DNA of 64,000 bases, taken from Corynebacterium sp. Lineage in GTDB: Bacteria > Actinomycetota > Actinomycetes > Mycobacteriales > Mycobacteriaceae. The DNA is taken from positions 1-64,000 of the forward strand of contig NZ_JAUNKC010000002.1 of the NCBI RefSeq assembly GCF_030532965.1, in the 5' to 3' direction. This document shows, in pieces, positions 27,489 through 37,692 of this stretch. The position numbers and the translations under genes were made by a program. The notes beneath the pieces were generated by a model that saw nothing but the letters and a program-made list of their open reading frames with translations, was not told the DNA's origin and did no database searches. Every line of letters starts with the position of its first letter. The first letter of the stretch is position 1.

Positions 27489-28829
27489 CTAATGCAGGTT
27501 TTTCACGCCATAAATCGTGGCGCTTAGCGCCATGACGGTTGCGGTGGCAAAAGCGAGGAACGCGCCGTGGCTGGTGGTGGTTCCAAAGGAGTGCGCCGCG
27601 ATGAGGATGGCAGTTCCCACCGCCCCAGCGAATTGTTGCAGGGTGCTAAGAATTGCCGAGCCGTGCGGGTACTGGTCGGGGCTGAGGCTGGCAAGCGCCG
27701 TTGTCATCAGCGGTCCCATGCATAGTGAAACCCCCACCGCCACGATGGCGAACCCGGTGGCGCACAGCAGGATTCCGACAATTGGTGTGGTGACCAGATA
27801 GGCGGTGAGGGTGACTAGGCCAAGTCCTGCCACGAGGCACACCAGTCCGGGCCGGACCAGGGGTTTGATTCCCACTTGGTCAAATATGCGGCCGACGACG
27901 GGGGCGGCGAAGGCTTGGAATAGGCCATTCGGCATGATGGCGAGCCCGCTGACCACGGTGCTGGCATTAAGGGATTGCTGGAGATAGATGGGGACGATGG
28001 TCAGGGAACCTAAGAACAGCGCCATGATGAAGACGACAACCACGACGCAGTGGGTGAACGTCGACAAGCGGAAAACGCGCAGGTCTAGCAACGCTGTTCC
28101 TGCCGCAGCGCGCCGCAATTGGCGCCAGATGAAGACGGCGATGACCACGCTCGCCGCCGCGCCGACAACCGGGCCGCCGCCGCTGAGCGCGTAGATCAGG
28201 CCGCCGAATCCGAGGGCGGAAAGCACGACGGAGAGGACGTCGAGCGGGGCTTTGACCGATTCGCCGACGTTGCGGACCAGGAGGTAACCGGCGATCGTTA
28301 ACGCCGCCACAATGGGGGTCATGAACCAGAACAGGAAGTTCCATCGGAAAAATTGCAGCAAAATCCCGCCGGTCGTCGGGCCGAAAGCGGGAGCCATCGC
28401 GATGACGATGGTGATCCACCCCATCATTTCGCCCCGGCGCTGAGCGGGAACGACCGTCATGAGGGTGGACATGAGGAGCGGGAACACTAAGGCGGTGCCG
28501 CTGGCTTGGATGACCCGCCCGAGTAGCAAGACGGGAAAATTCAGCCCGGTGGCCGCCACGATCGTCCCACTAAGGAACAAGGTGGTGGCGGTAAGGAACA
28601 CCGCGCGGGTGCTGAACCGCTGCACAATGAAGCCGGTGGTGGGGATCACCACCGCCATGGTGAGAAGGAAACCCGTGGTCAGCCACTGCGCCTGGGTGGG
28701 GGCGATGTGGAAATCCGCCATGACCGCCGGGAGGGCGACTGTCATGATGGTTTCGTTGAGGATCATCACCGCGGTGGCGGCAACAAGAACGGCGATGAGC
28801 CATGTGGTTTCCCGGGTCATTTTTTCCAT
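27489..28829 (-). CDS. MFS multidrug exporter, DHA2/EmrB-like
   Basis: A 446-aa integral membrane transporter with at least 12 predicted helices starting at WLIAVLVAATAVMILNETI. Motif C-like GLNFPVLLLGRVIQASGTA and MGWITIVIAMAPAFGPTTGG are typical of proton-driven drug exporters of the EmrB/QacA group. It lies alone between the HNH gene and pmmB. Start is uncertain: an ATG three codons later has GGA before it. Substrate unknown. Confidence 0.85.
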   Translation of the reverse strand: MEKMTRETTWLIAVLVAATAVMILNETIMTVALPAVMADFHIAPTQAQWLTTGFLLTMAVVIPTTGFIVQRFSTRAVFLTATTLFLSGTIVAATGLNFPVLLLGRVIQASGTALVFPLLMSTLMTVVPAQRRGEMMGWITIVIAMAPAFGPTTGGILLQFFRWNFLFWFMTPIVAALTIAGYLLVRNVGESVKAPLDVLSVVLSALGFGGLIYALSGGGPVVGAAASVVIAVFIWRQLRRAAAGTALLDLRVFRLSTFTHCVVVVVFIMALFLGSLTIVPIYLQQSLNASTVVSGLAIMPNGLFQAFAAPVVGRIFDQVGIKPLVRPGLVCLVAGLGLVTLTAYLVTTPIVGILLCATGFAIVAVGVSLCMGPLMTTALASLSPDQYPHGSAILSTLQQFAGAVGTAILIAAHSFGTTTSHGAFLAFATATVMALSATIYGVKNLH

Positions 28830-28862
28830 GTGGCGATTATGCCCGCCCCCCGGCGCGGTTTC

Positions 28863-30509
28863 CTAACCCGCAAGCCCCAGCGCCGCCGCCAGCTCTGCCC
28901 GCAATTGCGCCAGACGCTCCTCGGCCACCGTTCTATCCGCCGTGACTACCTCCAGGTAGCATTTCAGTTTCGGTTCGGTGCCGGACGGCCGGACCACGAT
29001 CCGGTCGTTGGCGGTGGTTTTCAACCAGAGCCCATCGGTTGGCGGCAGCCCGGCGAAGCCTTCCGCCAGGTCGACGCATTCGCAAACGGTTGCCCCGGCA
29101 AGCTGCGCCGGTGGTTGTGAACGTAGGCGTTCAAGCGCTTGGGTTATGTCGGCGGGGTCGGACATTCTAAAGGTCAGGGGGCTGGTCGCGTACACGCCGT
29201 AGGTGTCGTAAATTTCGGCGAGGAAGTCAGCTAAGTTGCGTGCTTTTCGACGCAACCCCGCCGCGATCAGCGCCACCCGCACGCTTGCGGTGATCCCGTC
29301 CTTATCGCGCACCAACGCCGGGTCGCAGCAATACCCCAGGGCTTCTTCGTAGCCGAAAACCACATTGGGGGTGCGGGCGATCCACTTGAACCCGGTGAGT
29401 GTTGCCGCGTATTCAAGACCGTGGCGCTTGGCTATTTCCGACAGCAGTCGTGAGGAGACTATCGAGCAGGCAAGGGTCTTGTTACTGCCCGCGTTTTCCC
29501 GGGCGATGGTCTCCCCCACGATCGCGCCTACCTCGTCTCCAGTCAATTGGCGCCATACCCCCGTTTCTTTAATAGCGACGGAGCAGCGGTCGGCGTCGGG
29601 GTCCAGCGCCAGGATCAGTTCCGCCCCATGCTCGTCGGCGGTGCGGTAGGCCAGATCCAACGCGCCTTTTTCTTCCGGATTGGGAAAGGCGACGGTGGGG
29701 AAATCCGGGTCGGGCTGGATTTGCTCGGGCACCGGGATGATTTCAGAAAACCCCGCCCTATTAAGGGCTTGGGTGAGAACCGCACCCCCAACACCGTGCA
29801 TGGCGGTGATCACGATCGGCATGTCCGATTCGGTTTCGGGCAGCTGCGGCAGGTGGCTTAGCGACTTCCCAAGATAGGTCGAGACAATGCTGTCAGGCAC
29901 CCAAGTAATGCCGTCCGTCCTGCGGGGGATCTGGTTCGCGGCAGGTGCCGCTTCAATGCAGGCAGCAATGTCGTGGTCGGCGGGGCTGATCAATTGCACC
30001 CCGGTGGCGTTATCGTCAGCAACCAGCCGACCGCCGAGATACACCTTATAGCCGTTATCCTGCGGCGGGTTGTGGGACGCAGTAATCATGACACCCGCAT
30101 CGGCATCGAAGTACCGGGTGGCAAAGGCGGTAATGGGGGTTGGTAATTGCGCAGGCAATGCAATCACGTCGCAACCTGCGGCGGCTAGCGTCTGGCAGGT
30201 AGCCGCGTGGAATTGGGCGCTGCCATGACGAGCATCGCAGCCCACAACCACCTTGGGGGTTGCCACCCGCTGGTTCAGGTAGGCCGCCAACCCGGCGCTG
30301 GTCCGGGTGACGGTAGCCTCGTTCATGCGGCTTTCACCGGCTTCCACCTTGCCACGCAACCCGGCGGTGCCAAACGCCAGGGGGCCGGTAAACCGCCGGG
30401 CTAATTCCGTATGGTTGCCAGCGCTGATGAGATTCCGCAGCTCCTGTTGGGTTGCAGGGTCAGGGTCGCCGGCAATCCAGGTTTCGGCGGTAGCGATCAA
30501 ATCGGACAT
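28863..30509 (-). CDS. pmmB: Phospho-sugar mutase (phosphoglucomutase/phosphomannomutase; phosphopentomutase role likely)
   Basis: A 548-aa alpha-D-phosphohexomutase. The phosphoserine loop is MITASHNPPQDNGYKVY near 147, the metal loop LALDPDADRCSVA near 296, the sugar-binding GYEEALGY near 385, and the phosphate-binding RPSGTEPKLKCY near the end. GGAG precedes the ATG. It is the third gene after deoA and deoC, separated by only 3 bp from deoC. In nucleoside catabolism deoA yields deoxyribose-1-phosphate and deoC uses the 5-phosphate, so this mutase may supply the phosphopentomutase step (inference from order). Confidence 0.9.
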   Translation of the reverse strand: MSDLIATAETWIAGDPDPATQQELRNLISAGNHTELARRFTGPLAFGTAGLRGKVEAGESRMNEATVTRTSAGLAAYLNQRVATPKVVVGCDARHGSAQFHAATCQTLAAAGCDVIALPAQLPTPITAFATRYFDADAGVMITASHNPPQDNGYKVYLGGRLVADDNATGVQLISPADHDIAACIEAAPAANQIPRRTDGITWVPDSIVSTYLGKSLSHLPQLPETESDMPIVITAMHGVGGAVLTQALNRAGFSEIIPVPEQIQPDPDFPTVAFPNPEEKGALDLAYRTADEHGAELILALDPDADRCSVAIKETGVWRQLTGDEVGAIVGETIARENAGSNKTLACSIVSSRLLSEIAKRHGLEYAATLTGFKWIARTPNVVFGYEEALGYCCDPALVRDKDGITASVRVALIAAGLRRKARNLADFLAEIYDTYGVYATSPLTFRMSDPADITQALERLRSQPPAQLAGATVCECVDLAEGFAGLPPTDGLWLKTTANDRIVVRPSGTEPKLKCYLEVVTADRTVAEERLAQLRAELAAALGLAG

Positions 30510-30512
30510 GGG

Positions 30513-31160
30513 TTACTCCAATCCGTGAAGGATAGCCGTGGTGGCGGAGCAGCCAAGCCGGGTCGCACCCGCCTCAATCATGGCCAAAGCGGTGGCGGTA
30601 TCCCTAATCCCGCCGGAGGCTTTCACACCAAGCCTGCCACCCACGGTTTTCGCCATGAGTTCTACCGCGTGGGTCGTTGCTCCGCCCGCCGGGTGGAAAC
30701 CGGTGGAGGTTTTCACGTAGTCGGCACCCGCTGATTCGGCGGCTGTGCAGCAGGCGACGATTTGTTCGTCGTTAAGCGCGGCGGATTCGATGATGACTTT
30801 CAGCAGCGCGCCGGGAATGGCCTCGCGCACGGTGCGGATGTCCGCTTCCACCGCTTGAAAGTTGCCGCTTGTGGCTTCGGCGATATTGATGACCATGTCG
30901 ACTTCGTCGGCGCCGTGGGCTACTGCGAGAGCGGCTTCGTGGGCTTTGACACCGGGGTGGTGGCTGCCGGATGGGAAACCGCAGACGGTGGCGACTTTGA
31001 TGTGCTCGGGTACCGAGACTGGCAGGTGGGACGGTGAGATGCAGATGGAGTAGGTGCCCATCGCCGCTGCTTCGTCGATAAGCGTGCGGATATCCTCGCT
31101 GGTGGTTTCGGGTTTAAGCACGGTGTGGTCGATGTAGCGGGCGAGTTCAGCGGGTGTCAT
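30513..31160 (-). CDS. deoC: Deoxyribose-phosphate aldolase
   Basis: A 215-aa class I aldolase splitting deoxyribose-5-phosphate to acetaldehyde and glyceraldehyde-3-phosphate. It has [10 protein letters not shown] near the start, the proton-relay region [13 protein letters not shown], the Schiff-base lysine in [13 protein letters not shown] near 150 and a second lysine in [14 protein letters not shown] precedes the ATG. Second gene of deoA-deoC-pmmB. Confidence 0.96.
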   Translation of the reverse strand: MTPAELARYIDHTVLKPETTSEDIRTLIDEAAAMGTYSICISPSHLPVSVPEHIKVATVCGFPSGSHHPGVKAHEAALAVAHGADEVDMVINIAEATSGNFQAVEADIRTVREAIPGALLKVIIESAALNDEQIVACCTAAESAGADYVKTSTGFHPAGGATTHAVELMAKTVGGRLGVKASGGIRDTATALAMIEAGATRLGCSATTAILHGLE

Positions 31161-31177
31161 TGATGGTTCCTTTCGGT

Positions 31178-32461
31178 TTACAGGACTTTATCGAGAATGA
31201 TGTCGCGCGGGGCGAGTGGGGTATCGCCTATGACGATGCCCGGCAGGATGGACTCCAGTGCGCGGTCGAATCGGTCGGGGGTCTCGGTGTGCAGGGTGAG
31301 CAACTTTTGCCCCTTGGTGATTTTCTCGCCCAGATCCGCGTGGATTTCAATTCCGGCGGTTAATTGCACTGGGTCTTCCTTGCGGGCCCGGCCTGCCCCG
31401 AGTCGCCAACTACCCACCCCAAGGGCGAGTGCATCGAGCTCGGTGAGGTAGCCGTCGGCGTCGGCAAGCACCTCGTGGGTGTGCGGTGCCCGGGCGAGCG
31501 GCGCGTCGGGGTCGCCGCCTTGGGCGCGGATCATTTTGCGCCAGGAGTCCATCGCGCGGCCGTCTTTGAGGGCTTCTTCAACATCGGCGTCAGGAATGCC
31601 GCACATGTCGAGCATATTGCGGGCGAGTTCGCAGGTAATGTCGATCAGGTCTTGCGGCCCGCCGCCTGCCAATACCTCGATGGATTCTTCTACCTCAAGC
31701 CCGTTGCCGATCTTTCGTCCCAACGGGGTGGACATGTCCGTAAGCAACGCCCGGGTATCTACGCCTGCGTCTTTGCCCAGGTCGACCATGGTGCGGGCGA
31801 GCTGGCGGGCTTTGTCGAGGTCTTTCATAAACGCCCCGGACCCGACTTTGACGTCGAGAACCAAGGATGCGGTGCCTTCGGCGATTTTCTTACTCATGAT
31901 CGACGATGCGATCAGTGGGATGCAGTCGACGGTGGCGGTGATGTCGCGCAGCGCGTAGATCTTCTTGTCGGCTGGGGCGAGCCCCGCACCTGCTGCCGCA
32001 ACCACCGCCCCGGAGTCTTTCAAGATTTCCAGCATCCGGTCATTGGACATGTCCGCTTTCCAGCCGGGGATTGCTTCCAGTTTGTCCAGGGTTCCGCCGG
32101 TGTGGCCTAAGCCGCGGCCGGATAGCTGCGGAACCGCCACCCCATAGGAGGAAACCAGTGGGCCAAGCGGCAGGGTGACTTTGTCGCCCACCCCGCCGGT
32201 GGAGTGCTTATCAGTGGTGGGTTTGCCGAGCCCCGCGAAGTTCATGCGTTCGCCGGAATTGATCATTGCGTTGGTCCAGTCGACGATTTCCCGGCGTCCC
32301 ATGTCGCGGATAAAAATCGCCATGTTCAGTGCGGCCATTTGTTCGTCACCCACGACCCCGCGGGTGTAGGCGTCGATTACCCAGTTGATTTGGTCGGTGC
32401 TTAGTTCCCCACCATCGCGTTTGGTGCGGATGATGTCGACGACATCGAATTGCTCAGCCAT
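31178..32461 (-). CDS. deoA: Thymidine phosphorylase
   Basis: A 427-aa pyrimidine-nucleoside phosphorylase that frees the base and 2-deoxyribose-1-phosphate. N-terminal [14 protein letters not shown], the phosphate-binding [15 protein letters not shown] near 83 and [22 protein letters not shown] are diagnostic. I start at MAEQFDVV, with AAGGAAATG before it, rather than at the longer open frame. First gene of the deo unit, divergent from cdd-nupC across about 245 bp that probably holds both promoters. Confidence 0.95.
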   Translation of the reverse strand: MAEQFDVVDIIRTKRDGGELSTDQINWVIDAYTRGVVGDEQMAALNMAIFIRDMGRREIVDWTNAMINSGERMNFAGLGKPTTDKHSTGGVGDKVTLPLGPLVSSYGVAVPQLSGRGLGHTGGTLDKLEAIPGWKADMSNDRMLEILKDSGAVVAAAGAGLAPADKKIYALRDITATVDCIPLIASSIMSKKIAEGTASLVLDVKVGSGAFMKDLDKARQLARTMVDLGKDAGVDTRALLTDMSTPLGRKIGNGLEVEESIEVLAGGGPQDLIDITCELARNMLDMCGIPDADVEEALKDGRAMDSWRKMIRAQGGDPDAPLARAPHTHEVLADADGYLTELDALALGVGSWRLGAGRARKEDPVQLTAGIEIHADLGEKITKGQKLLTLHTETPDRFDRALESILPGIVIGDTPLAPRDIILDKVL

Positions 32462-32705
32462 GACATTTCCTTTCTGTGATCTACCCCATAGGAGCATGTG
32501 CCAAGTTGGGTACGTCTCTTGCTTTTGATCCTACCCACGATTATCATCACGACTAGAACAATTGTCAATAATCAAAATTTACAAATGTGCCAATGGGGTG
32601 AGGTGGCCACCCATGATTGCCAGCACCCCAGCTACACAGGCACCATTGAAAGTAACGACAGGTGCCCTACCCCACCGGACCTGAAGAAAGGATGGCTCGC
32701 CTCTC

Positions 32706-33110
32706 ATGACAACCGACACCGAACTTCTCACCCTAGCCCGCACCGCCGCGACCCACGCCTACGCCCCCTATTCGAAATTTTCGGTAGGCTCCGCAATCCG
32801 CATGACAGACGGAACCATCTACAGCGGCTGCAACGTCGAAAACGCAAGTTATGGGCTCACCATTTGCGCAGAACGCAACGGCATAACCACGATGATCGCC
32901 GCAACCGACAGCCCCGAGCAACGGGCCATCGATACCGTCGCCATCGTCAGCCTGAATGCCACCAACTGCTGGCCCTGCGGCGCATGCCTGCAAGTGCTAC
33001 GCGAATTTCACTGCCGCCGGGTCATCGTCGAAGATCCGGCTGGCCAGCCCACCACCGTGCTTTTCGACGACCTCTTGCCGTATTCATTTGGACCGGAACA
33101 CATCGCTTAA
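32706..33110 (+). CDS. cdd: Cytidine deaminase
   Basis: A 134-aa homotetrameric-type zinc enzyme deaminating cytidine and deoxycytidine. Substrate loop NVENASYGLT near 46; catalytic zinc site CAERNGI near 56 and PCGACLQVLREF near 92. It leads a two-gene unit with nupC and is divergent from deoA, so uptake, deamination and phosphorolysis of pyrimidine nucleosides are encoded together. Confidence 0.96.
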   Translation: MTTDTELLTLARTAATHAYAPYSKFSVGSAIRMTDGTIYSGCNVENASYGLTICAERNGITTMIAATDSPEQRAIDTVAIVSLNATNCWPCGACLQVLREFHCRRVIVEDPAGQPTTVLFDDLLPYSFGPEHIA

Positions 33111-33122
33111 GGACAAACCATC

Positions 33123-34337
33123 ATGGATCGTTTCCAAGGACTCATCGGCATTATCGCCATATTCGCCATCCTCATAATCTTCTCCTCCGCCCGCGCCCAG
33201 ATTAAATGGCGCACCCTCGGCGTCGGGCTAGCACTCCAAATGTGCTTCGCACTTCTGGTTTTGAAATGGGACGTCGGCTTCCGCGCCCTACAGTCAGTCT
33301 CCGCCGGGTTAGAAAAGCTCATCGATTTCACCAACGAAGGAACTTCCTTCGTTTTCGGCCCCTTATTCGGCGAGAAAGTCGGATTCATCTTCGCCCTCAA
33401 CGTCCTACCCGTCATTATCTTCCTCGGTGCCATCATCGGCGCCCTCTACTACCTGCGGGTATTGCAATGGTTCGTGGAGATCGTCGGCACCGCCCTCAAT
33501 AAAATCATGGGCACTTCCAAAGTGGAATCAGTGTGGGCCTCCACGGTTATCTTCCTCGGCCAGTCGGAAGCCCCACTGGTGATCAAACCGTGGCTTCCCA
33601 AACTCACCCGCTCCGAACTGTTCGCCTGCATGTCCGGCGGCTTCGCCTCCGTCGCAGGTTCTACCCTGGTCGGCTATTCCCTGCTCGGCGCACCGCTGCC
33701 CTACTTGTTGGCGGCATCGATCATGAACGCACCCGCCTCGTTGATGGTGGCCAAAGCCCTCATGCCGGAAACCGAAGAGTCCCAGGTCAACGCCAACGTC
33801 CGCAATATGCGTGATGAAAAATCCAAAAACATCATCGACGCCATCGGCGCCGGCGCCCTCTCCGGCGGGCACATCGCCGTCACCGTCGCCTGCCTGCTGA
33901 TCGCCTTCATCGCAACCATCACGATGCTTTCGACGATCATAGGCGGCATTGGCAGCTGGTTCGGCCAAGAAAACTGGTCGCTCGAAGGGCTCTTCGGCAT
34001 CATCTTCGCGCCACTAGCCTGGGCGATCGGCGTGCCGTGGGAAGAAGCCGGATTGGTCGGTAACTTCATCGGCCAGAAAACCATCATCAATGAATTCGTC
34101 GGCTACACGTCCTTCTCCGAACACGTGCAAACTCTCTCCGACAAATCCATCATGCTCACCTCCTTCGCCCTGGCAGGTTTCGCCAACATCTCCTCCATCG
34201 CCATCCAAATCGGCTCCTTCGGCGCGCTGGTTCCGGAGCGGCGTTCCGAGGTGGCATCGCTTGGGCTCAAGGCCCTCTTCGCCGGTTTCTGCACCAACAT
34301 GCTCAATGCAGCCATCGTGGGTGTCATTGTGTTCTAG
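33123..34337 (+). CDS. nupC: Concentrative nucleoside transporter, NupC/CNT family
   Basis: A 404-aa membrane transporter importing nucleosides with protons or sodium. N-terminal helices, the re-entrant and scaffold segments (GQSEAPLVIKPWLPKLTRSELFACMSGGFASVAG), the conserved EAGLVGNFIGQKTIINEFVGY block and the C-terminal FANISSIAIQIGSFGALVPERR are typical CNT features. AAGGA precedes the ATG at good spacing, 12 bp after cdd. The perfect inverted pair of 11-mers lies 8 bp after the stop. Confidence 0.95.
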   Translation: MDRFQGLIGIIAIFAILIIFSSARAQIKWRTLGVGLALQMCFALLVLKWDVGFRALQSVSAGLEKLIDFTNEGTSFVFGPLFGEKVGFIFALNVLPVIIFLGAIIGALYYLRVLQWFVEIVGTALNKIMGTSKVESVWASTVIFLGQSEAPLVIKPWLPKLTRSELFACMSGGFASVAGSTLVGYSLLGAPLPYLLAASIMNAPASLMVAKALMPETEESQVNANVRNMRDEKSKNIIDAIGAGALSGGHIAVTVACLLIAFIATITMLSTIIGGIGSWFGQENWSLEGLFGIIFAPLAWAIGVPWEEAGLVGNFIGQKTIINEFVGYTSFSEHVQTLSDKSIMLTSFALAGFANISSIAIQIGSFGALVPERRSEVASLGLKALFAGFCTNMLNAAIVGVIVF

Positions 34338-34345
34338 ACAGTAAG

Positions 34346-34374
34346 GGCGTCGAAAAGCAGTGCTTTTCGACGCC
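34346..34374. repeat. Perfect inverted pair of the 11-mer motif behind nupC
   Basis: GGCGTCGAAAAGCA and its exact complement face each other with a single base between them, 8 bp after the nupC stop. There is no T run, so it is not a standard terminator, although uptake-sequence pairs in Neisseria and Haemophilus occupy the same kind of site. A 65-bp element follows at once. Confidence 0.85.
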
Positions 34375-34379
34375 TACCT

Positions 34380-34444
34380 GTGTGCTGCGAAACCTCAAAA
34401 CCCAGCCCGCGACACGCCGACGGGATTGCACAAACGCAGCACAC
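34380..34444. repeat. Cluster C: single 65-bp inverted-repeat element
   Basis: Bounded by GTGTGCTGCG and CGCAGCACAC, 65 bp in total, with the core CGACACGCC in reverse orientation 26 nt from the right arm. It sits between convergent nupC and the 145-aa gene. Confidence 0.9.
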
Positions 34445-34469
34445 AGCAAGGCACACAAATGTTTACAGA

Positions 34470-34907
34470 TTAGACAACGGGCAACGCATCACAATTGCCG
34501 GTGACTCGACAAAACTCTGCCATGACATCAAGCACAACCGACACCATGTGCGGTGCTTCTTCTCGAACGCATTCGATAAGGTACTCCCAGTCAGCCAATG
34601 TGGTTGCCTCGGCAATCAAGTCGTGTACCCATTGATTTTCGTCTACCACAACACCCGAGCCGACTTTTTTCGCACCCTCCATGATGGAGAAACACGCCCC
34701 CGGGATTAGTTCAGAATAATCCACCGGGTACATCGGATGCGCTTCAGTCAAAAATTCTTGATCGAACTGCGGGCATCCTCCGTCGCTGAATTCAACTCCG
34801 AGGTATTCGGTTCCCACCACCAAGTGAGGTCGATAGTTCCAAAACTCGGGTGGGGTTTTGCGGACACCAGAATGGAAAACCACCTTCACCCACACCGAGC
34901 TCACCAA
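34470..34907 (-). CDS. Hypothetical protein with EF-Tu domain-III-like barrel
   Basis: A 145-aa protein that begins immediately after the lysS stop codon (TAG then TTG), with GTG one codon later as an alternative start; no Shine-Dalgarno of quality, so reading may be coupled to lysS. The middle part YRPHLVVG...LGVEF...LIPGACFSIMEGAKKVGSGVV resembles the third barrel of EF-Tu (RPxF...PGxxxxFxIxEGxxxVGxGVV). The C-terminal 40 residues are acidic and helical with two cysteines. No GTPase domain is present. Proteins of this sort occur as stand-alone barrels of unknown function; I propose no role. Confidence 0.6.
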   Translation of the reverse strand: MVSSVWVKVVFHSGVRKTPPEFWNYRPHLVVGTEYLGVEFSDGGCPQFDQEFLTEAHPMYPVDYSELIPGACFSIMEGAKKVGSGVVVDENQWVHDLIAEATTLADWEYLIECVREEAPHMVSVVLDVMAEFCRVTGNCDALPVV

Positions 34908-36494
34908 CTATTTTTGTTCTGGCTTCACCATTGGGAAAAGAACGGTTTCGCGGATGCCCAATCCGGTCAAGGCCATCAGCAGCCGGTCGATACCCATGCC
35001 GCAGCCTGCGGTAGGCGGCATACCCTGTTCCATAGCTGCGAGGAAGTCCTCATCCAGAACCATCGCCTCATCGTCACCACCGGCGGCCAGCCGCGCCTGG
35101 TCCTCGAAGCGCTCCCGCTGGATCACCGGGTCAATGAGTTCGGAGTACCCGGTTGCCAGCTCGAAACCGCGCACGTAGAGATCCCATTTTTCAGTCACAC
35201 CCGGTTCACTGCGGTGCTGACGGGTCAGCGGGGAGGTTTCCACCGGGAAGTTGCGCACGAAGATAGGGCCATGCAATTGGTCTTCGCACAGTGTTTCCCA
35301 GATTTCCTCGACAAGCTTTCCATGCCCCCAGCCACCCTTGACGGGAACTGTAAGTCCGATAACCTCCGCTATTGCCTTAAGTTCTTCCACCGTGGAATGG
35401 ATGGTCACTTCCGGCTGGCCGGGGAATTTCCGTTGCAGCGCCTCGTTGAGGGAGGGATACATTTCGATGCTCTGCCACTCGCCACCCAGGTCGTATTCGG
35501 TGCCGTCGGCAAGCGTAACGGTGGTGGAACCAAACACTTCCATTGCAACGGACTGCACCAGGTTCTTCATCAGCTCAGCGCCGTCGTCGTAAGTACCCCA
35601 CGCCTGGTAGGTTTCCAGCATGGCGAACTCCGGCGAGTGGGAGGAATCGACACCCTCGTTACGGAAATTGCGGTTGACCTCAAAAACACGCTCCATGCCG
35701 CCCACAACACAGCGCTTGAGGTACAGCTCCGGCGCGATACGCAGATACAAGTCAATGTCGAGCGCATTGGAGTGAGTCATAAACGGCCGCGCTGCCGCTC
35801 CACCGTGCAGGGTTTGCAACATTGGGGTTTCCACTTCCAGGAACCCTTGGGATTCCAGGTAGTTACGCAGCGCCCGCATAACCTTAATACGAGTCAACGC
35901 ATTTTCGCGGGCTTTCTCCCGCATAATCAGATCCGTGTAGCGGTGCCGCACCCGGGTATCTTCGCTCATATCGGCAAACGCAACCGGCAACGGCCGGATC
36001 GCCTTGGCCGCCATGTGCCAGGTGCTGACCAAAATGGACAACTCGCCCCGCTTAGATGCAATAACCTTGCCACGCACCGACACGATATCGCCTAAGTCAA
36101 CATCTGTTTTCCAGGAAGTCAATAGCTCTTCACCGACAACGGCCAGCGACAGCATCGCCTGAATTTGGGTGCCGTTTCCTTCTTGGATAGCTGCGAAACA
36201 CAGCTTTCCGGTGTTACGCATAAAGAGAACACGGCCTGCGATCGCAACCTCAACTGAGGTTTCGTCACCGGCCCGTAAATACGTAACACCCACTTCGCTA
36301 CCCGGCTGCTCATCTTCGGAAATAACCTGGAATTTCTGACGCAAATCAGTGATAGAAGTAGTGCGATCCACAGTCACTGGGTATGCTTCGCGCCCGGAGC
36401 TTAGCAGCTTATCGCGCTTTTCGCGGCGAATCCGTAGCTGTTCGGGTACGTTAGGGGTTTTGGTTTGCTTTGCGTCAGTCACGCCATTAGACAT
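34908..36494 (-). CDS. lysS: Lysyl-tRNA synthetase (class II)
   Basis: A 528-aa class II synthetase. The N-terminal OB-fold carries [22 protein letters not shown]; motif 2 is [20 protein letters not shown] and motif 3 is [14 protein letters not shown] start at [12 protein letters not shown] because the conserved [18 protein letters not shown] region follows; the longer open frame has no family match. The gene is divergent from the pfkB kinase. lsr2, which neighbours lysS in Mycobacterium, is not here. Confidence 0.96.
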   Translation of the reverse strand: MSNGVTDAKQTKTPNVPEQLRIRREKRDKLLSSGREAYPVTVDRTTSITDLRQKFQVISEDEQPGSEVGVTYLRAGDETSVEVAIAGRVLFMRNTGKLCFAAIQEGNGTQIQAMLSLAVVGEELLTSWKTDVDLGDIVSVRGKVIASKRGELSILVSTWHMAAKAIRPLPVAFADMSEDTRVRHRYTDLIMREKARENALTRIKVMRALRNYLESQGFLEVETPMLQTLHGGAAARPFMTHSNALDIDLYLRIAPELYLKRCVVGGMERVFEVNRNFRNEGVDSSHSPEFAMLETYQAWGTYDDGAELMKNLVQSVAMEVFGSTTVTLADGTEYDLGGEWQSIEMYPSLNEALQRKFPGQPEVTIHSTVEELKAIAEVIGLTVPVKGGWGHGKLVEEIWETLCEDQLHGPIFVRNFPVETSPLTRQHRSEPGVTEKWDLYVRGFELATGYSELIDPVIQRERFEDQARLAAGGDDEAMVLDEDFLAAMEQGMPPTAGCGMGIDRLLMALTGLGIRETVLFPMVKPEQK

Positions 36495-36573
36495 TAGTGC
36501 ACTACGCCTGGATAGTCGAAACTTTTTATCGGTTACGGCTTGGAAACCACCGAAGCTCACTAAACTTGTAAAT

Positions 36574-37467
36574 ATGATCACAGTCTGCGGAGAAGGTTTA
36601 GTTGATTTGGTCCCGATGTCGGACGGTGCAAACGGCACCGACTGCAGATTGTCCCCACTACGCCCCGCGCTTGGCGGCGGCCCTTTCAACGTTGCGATCG
36701 CCGCCGCCCGTCAGGACGCACCGACCCAACTGCTCTCCAGATTGTCCCGCGATAATTTCGGCGCGGCACTGGTCGACGCATTGCAAGCCGAAGGCGTTGG
36801 AACATCATTGATTCAGCGTGGCGACGAGCCAACCACCCTGGCAGTCACGTCCCGCAATCTCGACGGCAGCGCGGAATACACGTTTTACCTTGACGGAACA
36901 GCCGACCGCTTCGTCGACCCGCCGACTGAAATCACCACGGATATAGCGTGCTTCGGCACAGTTTCCCTCGCACTTGAGCCCGGCGCGTCCCGCCTTAAGG
37001 CGTTGTTGCACAGACTCTCCGCCGCAGGCACTTTCATTGCGCTCGATCCTAATATTCGCCCGTTTTACGCCACAGATGCCCACCGCGATTTCATTTACTC
37101 ACTGCTCCCCGACGTCGATCTGCTTAAGCTTTCCGATGAAGAGGACGAATTCCTGCAACACCCCACCGCCCCTATCAAAATGATTACTCGCGGCGGGGCC
37201 GGAATCGAGGTCATCGTTGGCGGCGAGACTGTTGTAGCGTCAGCACCCGCCATCACCGTCGCCGACACGATTGGCGCTGGCGATACGGTCATGGGGTGTG
37301 TGCTCGCCGAAATCCACCGGCTGTGCGGCGGGGAAAATGTGCGCGAACAGGCCGCGAATTTCACCCTGCCACAGTGGCACGACATCGCCAGCTACGCGGC
37401 AAACGCGGCGGCCATTAACTGCACTCGGTACGGCGCAAACCCTCCGCGGCGCGGCGAATTAGCCTAA
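36574..37467 (+). CDS. PfkB-family carbohydrate kinase (fructokinase-like)
   Basis: A 297-aa sugar kinase. It begins [14 protein letters not shown], has the substrate motif [15 protein letters not shown] near 33 and the catalytic signature [15 protein letters not shown] near 232, where the Asp is the general base. The spacing and the GEGLVDLVP start are typical of fructokinases; the sugar is not certain. There is no clear Shine-Dalgarno, so a leaderless or short-leader transcript from the 79-bp gap shared with lysS is possible. Confidence 0.85.
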   Translation: MITVCGEGLVDLVPMSDGANGTDCRLSPLRPALGGGPFNVAIAAARQDAPTQLLSRLSRDNFGAALVDALQAEGVGTSLIQRGDEPTTLAVTSRNLDGSAEYTFYLDGTADRFVDPPTEITTDIACFGTVSLALEPGASRLKALLHRLSAAGTFIALDPNIRPFYATDAHRDFIYSLLPDVDLLKLSDEEDEFLQHPTAPIKMITRGGAGIEVIVGGETVVASAPAITVADTIGAGDTVMGCVLAEIHRLCGGENVREQAANFTLPQWHDIASYAANAAAINCTRYGANPPRRGELA

Positions 37468-37505
37468 CTGGCTCGCTTTTCGACGCCCCCACACCCTCAC
37501 TCCCT

Positions 37506-37687
37506 GTGTGCTGCGATCTCTCACCAACCCCCGGCGTGTCACACCCCGCACAACCAAGTTTCGCAGCACACCACACACCGTCGACAAGCACCACACTCAT
37601 CAACCCTCACCCTCACCCCCTGTGTGCTGCGATCCATCACCAACCCCCGGCGTGTCGCACCCCGCACAACCAAGTTTCGCAGCACAG
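37506..37687. repeat. Cluster D: two 66-bp inverted-repeat elements
   Basis: Elements at 37506-37571 and 37622-37687 share arms and the core GGCGTGTC at offset 27; their interiors are near-identical (both contain CACCAACCCCCGGCGTGTC and CACAACCAAGTTT). They are 116 bp apart, start to start. A stand-alone 11-mer (37475-37484) precedes them. The cluster lies between convergent pfkB and the PanC-like gene. Confidence 0.9.
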
Positions 37688-37692
37688 AGGTT

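Noticed and set aside
34737..36095. 452-aa plus-strand frame
   Set aside because: Antisense shadow of lysS.
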